Source: Platycnemis pennipes | Taxonomy: Eukaryota; Arthropoda; Insecta; Odonata; Platycnemididae | Length of the DNA stretch: 64,000 bases | Direction of reading: 5' to 3' | Assembly: GCA_933228895.1 (NCBI GenBank) | Contig: OW121849.1 | Location: 42,936,354 to 43,000,353, forward strand | Shown here: in pieces, positions 57,871 through 64,000 of the stretch | Position numbering within the stretch: position 1 is the first letter of the stretch | Layout: every line of letters starts with the position of its first letter | Notes under the pieces: generated by a model | What the model was told of the DNA's origin: nothing | Database searches by the model: none | The model's input: the letters and a program-made list of their open reading frames with translations, nothing else | Program-made: the position numbers and the translations under genes

Positions 57871-58500
57871 AAGAATCCTTACTTTGGAGCACCTCCTTCA
57901 ACAAACACTCCAAATCTTGTCCACTTCCTCTATCTCCTGTTAATCAAGTTGATTGGACCTCCTCCTCCCATCCGCCTCCTCAACCAATCCACCTCCCCTC
58001 CCTCGAACCCTCAAGGCTATATCCTCACTCTTCTCCACCTTTTCCACCCCGACTGGGCCAATCGATATACCCTGACGCCCCTTGCGAACCAAACCCTCCC
58101 GGGGACCCACCCCAGTCTCCCTCCGCAAAGATCGTCTTCGCCATAAATAACGCAACAGAAGGTCTTCATCGGCCTGCTCTCATCCAAACACCCTAGTTTT
58201 CTCCCATCCCTTCTCCCTCTTCCTGGAGTATCCTGAGGACGAAATTACGACGCGTTCCCACGCGAGACCGCGTGTCATATACCACGGCTTTACAGGCTAC
58301 CCTTCGTCCGCGGCCGGGTGGACGACCACATATGAGCCCCGTCTTACATAAGAGCGACAGGAGCAAGGACGCCCGCCCTACACCTTTCCCACAACTTGAC
58401 GACAGTAAAATGTCTCGCTTTTCTGGCCGCCTAGTTATCAAGGTGGATATATGTGTGAGACTGAAGTGATTCTTAGCAATGATCAACCATCAAATCCGAT
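57871..58500. other. GC-richer block, open on both strands
   Basis: The plus strand is pyrimidine-rich at 57890-58140. Frames on both strands (57940-58155 minus, 57949-58146 plus, 58193-58486 minus, 58272-58469 plus) overlap, with no known domain. Confidence 0.35.
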
Positions 58501-58854
58501 TGCGAGAGGCAACAACCCTTAAAACAAACAGATATAAAAATCAAATAATCAATATTTCTCTATTCCGATAATTTTCGTCATTTTCGTCCATTGCAGAATT
58601 TCAGAGGCAACGACATCTAAACGTCAAGTGGGATGATTAAAAATTCCTTCAAATTAATGAAGAGGTGCTTTCAATGGATAAGTGCCACACGGAAATGACC
58701 CACCTATGATGTTTGGATATTTAAAATACGTCAAGCGTGCTAATTCAGCATCACCAATTTACGGAATTTCAATGAAAATTTAGTCAGGTATATTGTTGAG
58801 CTTGTTCAAAAATAAAATATCCATTTTCTCCGATTCTGGTTTGACAATTATTCA

Positions 58855-58995
58855 AGGAAGCAAGGTCGGCAAAGCGCTGGCCGGGCAACGCATGGGTCGT
58901 AATTTCAAATTCCACCTTGGAAACGAAGTACTAAACCTCATAGGATTCAATTATGGTAGGGCGGTGTGTTTAATATCCGCTACTGCAGCAGTAAA
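58855..58995 (+). repeat. tRNA-like SINE
   Basis: GCAAGGTCGGCAAAGCGCTG is a good A-box region, and GGGTCGTAATTTCAAATTCC holds a weakened B box at the right distance. The rest of the body is too changed for a family call. Confidence 0.55.
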
Positions 58996-59617
58996 AACCA
59001 AATTACACCGCGAGAATCTTGACTAAGTATGCATTCAACTTTAATTACTTCAACTAAACGTATAGTTTGCAGCAAAATATGTGCTGTCAGTTCCGTTTCC
59101 ACATCTCACCCGAGCAGATTGTCGTAAACTCTACTGGTTCAACATACCTATGATCGTCTGTCAAATGATAAAAAAATATCCGTATAAGAATCACTTATCC
59201 ACAGACTATGCGTCAACTTAAAGCAAAAATCATTTTCAAATTAGAACGTTTTAAAAACCAGCATGAAGTCGTTGTATAGAGGTAACCGGTGTCGTCAATT
59301 TAGAGCGGATGTTCAAATGAACTCCCCAAAGGACGGTTAGTATATTGATTTAGCCGCTGATGGACGTTTTAGCGATTCGGCTGGAAACGGTAAAAACATC
59401 ATTTTCACAATGTTTTCACTCCGAACCTGAAACAGAACGATCGCAAAATGAGTTTGGTAAGGCATTTCTCCGGTCCAGATGAAACAATGGGGAGGCGAAG
59501 GATTCCGATAACGGATAATTTAAACTCATTTCCATTCAAAAGCGCACTCTGTGTTGACTCAAAATTGTTATCATTCGATCATGGAAACACAAAATACCTG
59601 GAACAGAACTTAATTAC
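58996..59617. other. AT-rich sequence, nothing recognised
   Basis: If the exon at 59618-59761 is real this would be its first intron; no downstream exon was found here. Confidence 0.35.
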
Positions 59618-59761
59618 CTCTCCCTGACACACGGAACGCTGATACGTTATTATGGCATGACCATGATCTCTAATTACTTTCATACCACTGCGGCTGCGAC
59701 CAGCATAATGATAATGAGTCGCTAACAGCGGCAAAATAAAAAGGAGAAGGATAAGTTTCAT
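59618..59761 (-). CDS. hypothetical first coding exon with signal peptide, 48 codons
   Basis: On the minus strand an ATG at 59761 in good context (GAAA before it) opens MKLILLLFILPLLATHYHYA. This has a positive residue, a hydrophobic core at residues 3-14 and a small-residue region after it, as expected of a secretory signal peptide. About 28 hydrophilic residues follow, including GRSRSGMKVIRDHGHAII and a cysteine near residue 45. At 59618 the frame reaches GAG followed by GTAATT, a fair splice donor, exactly between codons. Without splicing the frame stops at 59579. The product would be a small secreted protein or peptide precursor, but no family or second exon is recognised. Chance signal-like frames occur often in AT-rich DNA, so the call is tentative. 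Confidence 0.3.
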
Positions 59762-60070
59762 TTTCCATCCCTCAAGATCACAAGCCTTAAAAAATGATCC
59801 ATACGGATTGTTCTTTCAGATTTGCAACTACAAATCACCATAAAAATTCATTGAAATAACTCGTCGGGAAAAAGTTGATAACAAACGTTACGAGATAGAA
59901 ACTTTATAAAGTAGGTATCCACTATATCTTTGCATTGAAATTTGCTAATTATTAGAAAGAACTGGTCATAAAAATCAATGTTCAGCTTTGAACTTAAGTA
60001 CTTACATGTAAACTGGAGAAAAACTTATTTTCCTGAATTAGTTATTTTTTATATAACTCCTGACCGCGGT
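59762..60070. other. AT-rich sequence, nothing recognised
   Basis: Upstream of the candidate exon. No TATA box or initiator is clear enough to call. Confidence 0.35.
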
Positions 60071-60180
60071 GATACCTACACGTCGGTAAATGCTACGCCA
60101 GAGACTCAAGTCTAATCTTGCGAGTATGATCCATTCACACAGCAAATCAAACTTTAGATAACTCAAACAGAAAGCCAATT
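60070..60180 (+). repeat. possible decayed tRNA-like SINE
   Basis: GATACCTACACGTCGGTAAA, then AGAGACTCAAGTCTAATC, then CTTGCGAG loosely follows the S1 head order. Boxes are poor. Confidence 0.3.
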
Positions 60181-60249
60181 AACCTGGTTTCTACCGATAC
60201 TCCGAGGTACGGTAAAATTTTTAAACTAAATCTCGACGATCCATTACGG

Positions 60250-60800
60250 CATTCAAAGGATCTAATGGGGTACAGGAGAGAAAAGGAGCTTTGCGGAGAT
60301 AAAAATTACGAGAAAATCCGCGGATGCCCCACAATACGTACACGTGTTATTCGCGGAGAAAGAGAGAAATCTCCGACCCCCTCCTCCCTCTCTTTTCTTC
60401 CGAGATGCTCCCATTGTTCGCCGCGCCGTAATACACCTCCGGGAACCCTAACCCGAGAACGTTAGCTCCGTGGAGAATCCCTCAAGGGCCTCTCTCTTAG
60501 CCTCTCCATCCCGAGTTTTTCACGAACTGCCAATTTGTCCGCTGAGGATGAGGCATAGGAGCCCGCGGGCCGACCGACGCCGCAGGAGAAAGAAACAAAA
60601 AAAGACAATGCGCCGCCGCCCACGTAATGGAATGTTGTTAACTCCGGAAGTCTCTCGCGCGCTCTCGCGGGAGCGAGGCGAACCGCAAGGTGGTGAGGGG
60701 AGAGAAAGAAGGGAAGAAAACCGGAGATAAAAGGAGAAGCCAACCACAGGGTGATGCACCATTCTCGACATCAAAACTCGACGAGTAATGAAAATAAAGG
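60250..60800. other. GC-rich, CpG-rich island
   Basis: Balanced to GC-rich with GCGCGCTCTCGCGGGAGCG at about 60657. At least five overlapping frames on both strands, none recognised. A regulatory or first-exon island is possible. Confidence 0.4.
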
Positions 60801-61015
60801 CGACGAGGATTCCGCGTAATGATACCACATTGGAGCATACGAACCGAAGAAAAACCTTATTTATTTCTCGATGCATGCATGCATATTTAATTGCATCGGA
60901 AGCGTACCTTCTCTCTCAAGGAAGCGAGGCACGGGCAATAAAATCAGCAGAAAAAGCAAGACCGGAAGCATTCTGGATACGGATTTTTAAAATAAATTAA
61001 ATTGTCCGAGTGACT
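60801..61015. other. no gene recognised
   Basis: AT-rich. Contains the small palindrome ATGCATGCATGCAT near 60872-60885. Confidence 0.5.
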
Positions 61016-61019
61016 AAAG

Positions 61020-61330
61020 AACAAGATCTAAAAAGAATAAAAGGAAGAAGAGATCTCATGAAAATTCTGGAATAAAGAAAGGAGAGCCTCATCGGAGACA
61101 TCTTGAGATACCTCCGATGAGAATGTCTTGAAGACATTCATCGAGAAAAGAGCAACAGAAAGACATGCAGAGGGAGACCCCGATGGGATGAGCAAAGAAG
61201 ATATATAAAACACAGCAAATGCTTTAAAAGAGGAGAATCACGTTGATATAAATAAAAGAGCTAACAGGAAATTCGAGTGGAGAAAGGATCTAACCGTTGT
61301 TGGTCTTGATGACCAGTGTTAATGGGATCA
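61020..61330 (+). pseudogene. non-LTR retrotransposon reverse transcriptase tail, decayed
   Basis: In DNA terms this follows the tail at 55530-55775: AAAGGAGAGCCTCATCGGAG, ACATCTTGAGATAC, GAATGTCTTGAAGACATTC, ATCGAGAAAAGAGC, AGAGGGAGACCCCGATGG, AATTCGAGTGGAG and a closing GGTCTTGATGACCAG. They correspond to the GHILRHDG, MKTIVEGKV, GKGRPRM and RRIEW regions of the open copy. Stops and frameshifts are frequent. It ends the same way before AATGGGATCAACCC. Confidence 0.7.
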
Positions 61331-62060
61331 ACCCTTAATTATCAATATGAGGCGACACCAACTGATGGTGACAAGAATCTTAGGCTTTGATCAAATTAGA
61401 TTCCTCAGTTTTACATAGATTGATGCCTGTTCAATCATTGTCACCATCTCAAACCTTGATTCCTTTCCCATCTCCGATACTGTATTAAATTTCTCTTAAA
61501 GTCTTCATATCTACGTCCTACCTTCAACCAGAAAATCATTTCTGTTTCTCCCTCTTCTTCAACCATCTAATCTCCTCACCTCTTATCACCCTTCTAAAGG
61601 TGTTAGGTGGAAAACGGGACTATTTAGTCTCAATATCGCCTCATACAGACGTATGAACATTTTCATTACCATCAGCATTGCATTACATATCAAACGTCTT
61701 CCATCCTCACATTTAGGCCTCCTCATTTCTCCAATCCTTTTATTTTCAACCGTTCCTGATATTTCCTCCTTCGTCTTCCACTTCATCCAGATAATCTCGC
61801 AGTTGTTCTCCACACGCGCATCTCAAAGCAGCCCAACTTCATCCTTCCAATCCACCACCCTCCAAAATAAGAGTTTAGACTAATCTTTTCTTCATGTCCG
61901 CATTCAGAGACCCCTCTTTAATTCCCTCCTTTTTCCGAGCGTAGTAATTCTTCGCCAGATTTAAGAAACTCTCAAGATAAGTGAGTGAGTGTGTGCATTC
62001 ACGCATAAATTCAGGGCATACGTGCGAGCAAAGGGTGCAAACTGACATAAGGAAGGCATG
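61331..62060. other. no gene recognised; pyrimidine-rich stretch
   Basis: 61450-61870 is pyrimidine-rich on the plus strand. A 75-codon minus frame (61586-61813) reads hydrophilic, then hydrophobic, without a known motif. Confidence 0.35.
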
Positions 62061-62490
62061 CGCATCCATTTCTAAAACGCCCTCATGAAGCGCACCCGGG
62101 AGGAGGAAAAAATGTACATACATCAAAGCAATGGAACACAGCTGGAGCTTTATAATGCCCGAAATTGAACCCACGAGCCAGGAAACCGGGGCGAAATCCA
62201 TCATAACTCCCTACCCCCGGAGGAAAACGGCTCGCCTCCGGATAAACAGCACTTAGGTCCCTTCCTCGCGGCGCGGCACTGGGAAATAATAACTCCCCTC
62301 CCTCAGACCACAATGCCCTCACCCAGTTAGAGCAGCTCTGCATTCGCGTCCCATTTTGGCCACCGCGTCTCAGTCAAGTGCAGGCGACGCGATTCCACGA
62401 GCTTCGGCTGTTCCGGAGAAGATTTGGGTCGCAGCGAAACCCGCAAATCAAGACAAAATTCTTTGTGGAGGACTCCCATAAATTTTTTTT
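62061..62490. other. GC-richer block, nothing recognised
   Basis: Balanced composition with CpG. Minus frames at 62083-62343 and 62327-62578 have no known domain. Confidence 0.35.
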
Positions 62491-63251
62491 TCCCAGGCAT
62501 TCCCCAAAAAAAAGAGTGGAAATGGGTGTGCAAGTGGAAATATGAGCGCTGGAAACCACAGCGTATAATACTGTCCATGTGCTAAGTGTTTCTTCCCCAA
62601 TTGCCGTATGGAATGAGGTTTCTTCCATATGGGATTACCATTTCCAGGTCCATTTAATACGCCATCATCTGTATGTACCTAACGCAAGAGGAAGCTTCGA
62701 CAGGGAATTAAAAGACAACAGGAACTGACAATATTAATTTTATACTTTGATTATTGGAAAATTTGAATCGATCGCCGCCCGGGAGAGAAGATAAGTCAAG
62801 ACTTCTCCGTTAAAATGACATGGTGAGATTAAAATCACTACAGTTAAAAAAAATAAACATTTTTTCGTCTGGATCACCACAAGGAAATCAATAATCCTTT
62901 TTAAGTAGGGTTAAAAACGTACATTTCATGATAAATGTTTCCATATCCTTCCTTCAAAATACAGATAGCACGGAACATGCACATGCATGTGGAAACTTTG
63001 AATAAAGAAGGAACAATAGACAACTAAATATACATACAGTCATCACTGAACCGAATTTCGAGAAATGATAAGCAAATATTTGAATTGCATAGACTCACTT
63101 TTGAGACCATAGTGTTAAATTTAATGAAATTTGACTGATATTTAAACTTTACATAATCATTGAAATAAATCGTAATGATTTCAAGTGAATGAAGTTAATT
63201 AAATGCCAACAACTGAGTGTTTATCAAATATCAAAATCAAATTAATTTTTA
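62491..63251. other. AT-rich sequence, nothing recognised
   Basis: No repeat or exon seen. Confidence 0.4.
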
Positions 63252-63761
63252 ATGAATTCTAATGAACTTCTGATCCCAAAAAATTGGCGAAAGGAAAGAA
63301 GGAGAGAAAGGTATGATCATCAGCGGGAATCAATGACCCCGGGAAGGTCGAATTCGCCAGGGGATTCTCCAAACCGTCCGATTATGAAAGCAATGAACTC
63401 TCACGAATCGCGCAGCTTCCAGAACGACAAACGATTCGACTCTTATCTCAACTCTTTGTGGAAAGAGTGGAATATTAAATAGACCGGGGAGATGCTTTCG
63501 AAATTATCCGAAGAGGATCCAGATGACAAGTATTCGTTCACAAAGGGTAGCCCATCGATGCATCAAGAAGATAAAAGGAAGAGCCCTCTCATTGATATGC
63601 GTCGTATTGATCAACGCGAAGGCGCAATTATCTTCCGAGAAAATAGTTACATTCACCTTACAGTAGCATTCACAACGATCACAAAAAAATATATATACCC
63701 ACAGCATAACAGGCCAGCGACACAAACGACATATTTTGGTGTCAAGCGTCGAAACATTTGA
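63252..63761 (+). pseudogene. hypothetical open frame broken by one TAG
   Basis: An ATG at 63252 opens 76 codons up to a TAG at 63480-63482, and the same frame continues open for 92 more codons to 63761. Both halves are hydrophilic. The first has NWRKERRRERYDHQRE and SNSPGDSPNRP; the second has LSEEDPDDKYSFTKGSP and RIDQREGAII. From 63280 to 63640 the composition is more balanced than the AT-rich flanks, which favours coding. The TAG could be a disabling mutation, a read-through stop or a sign that both halves are chance. No domain is recognised. The last 40 codons look less protein-like and may be intron. Confidence 0.25.
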
Positions 63762-64000
63762 AATACATGAAGGAAAAAGTACTTTTCAAGCAAATTTTTC
63801 TTGAAAAAATTTTCAATTAAGCCGAATTAGAAGCTCACCTTCATTCATCTAAAGTTTTCTTGGGTAGATGAGTTTTTCACAACTAAAATCTAAAAACTCA
63901 CTTGAAATTACTATACCAGCTTATAAGGAATAACTATGTTGAACTGTTTCATTATTACACAACGAAAGGTAATGTCTTTCCACTAAAAAATTATTTTTAA
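63762..64000. other. AT-rich sequence, nothing recognised
   Basis: Nothing seen up to the window end. Confidence 0.4.

Noticed and set aside
1..64000. Prokaryotic-type features: operons, ribosome binding sites, CRISPR arrays, phage modules
   Set aside because: The window has no dense gene layout, no spaced direct repeats of CRISPR type and no phage-like genes. All evidence points to eukaryotic non-coding DNA.

Overview
The window looks like non-coding DNA from a repeat-rich arthropod genome, most likely an insect. This is an inference. It rests on AT-rich DNA carrying many decayed tRNA-headed SINEs, tails of non-LTR retrotransposon reverse transcriptase, Penelope-like ends with hammerhead ribozyme motifs, small TIR elements, and a short dispersed element with a GTGTGTGGCAG core that I recall from several arthropod genomes. 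No bacterial gene order, rRNA operon, CRISPR array or intact long gene is present. I cannot name the species.

Coding content is very low. I cannot identify any host gene. Three places deserve attention as possible host exons: a 430-base open segment on the minus strand (50562-50991) with a plausible splice acceptor; a 48-codon minus-strand exon starting with a signal-peptide-like sequence and ending at a good splice donor (59618-59761); and a plus-strand open frame broken by one TAG (63252-63761). All are hypothetical. The window may be intergenic DNA or the inside of very large introns.

Layout. 0-8 kb: AT-rich DNA with an old 145-bp tandem duplication, three tRNA-like SINE heads, one GTGTGTGGCAG-family copy and a decayed Penelope-like inverted pair. 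8.4-9.6 kb: a GC-rich, CpG-rich block. 10-15 kb: SINEs, a hammerhead motif at 11.2 kb, a broken reverse transcriptase tail at 12.3-12.8 kb and the longest GTGTGTGGCAG-family copy at 13.6-14.25 kb. 16-28 kb: C tracts, an 86-bp tandem duplication, a possible piggyBac-type element, strongly purine-rich blocks at 22.1-22.8 and 24.0-24.7 kb with a long GA microsatellite, a second Penelope-like inverted pair at 27.2 kb, and more SINEs. 28-44 kb: mostly AT-rich unique DNA with GC-rich islands at 31.6, 35.1, 38.3 and 39.7 kb. 44-56 kb is the densest mobile-element region: a 5S rRNA-derived element, two tail-to-tail SINEs, a 572-bp TIR element, two more Penelope-like inverted pairs (one a near-perfect 92-bp palindrome with a complete hammerhead in each arm), a 1.6-kb Harbinger-like TIR element and a reverse transcriptase tail. 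56-64 kb: AT-rich DNA, GC islands, a third reverse transcriptase tail and two of the candidate exons.

The most interesting pattern is a recurrent architecture. Four separate loci (about 7.74, 27.15, 51.40 and 52.26 kb) carry the same head-to-head inverted pair of hammerhead/Penelope-type ends with their tails pointing outward. Only the 51.4-kb copy is nearly intact. In it both arms keep the conserved core, stem II, short stem III, GUU cleavage triplet and a GUAC/GUAC stem I.
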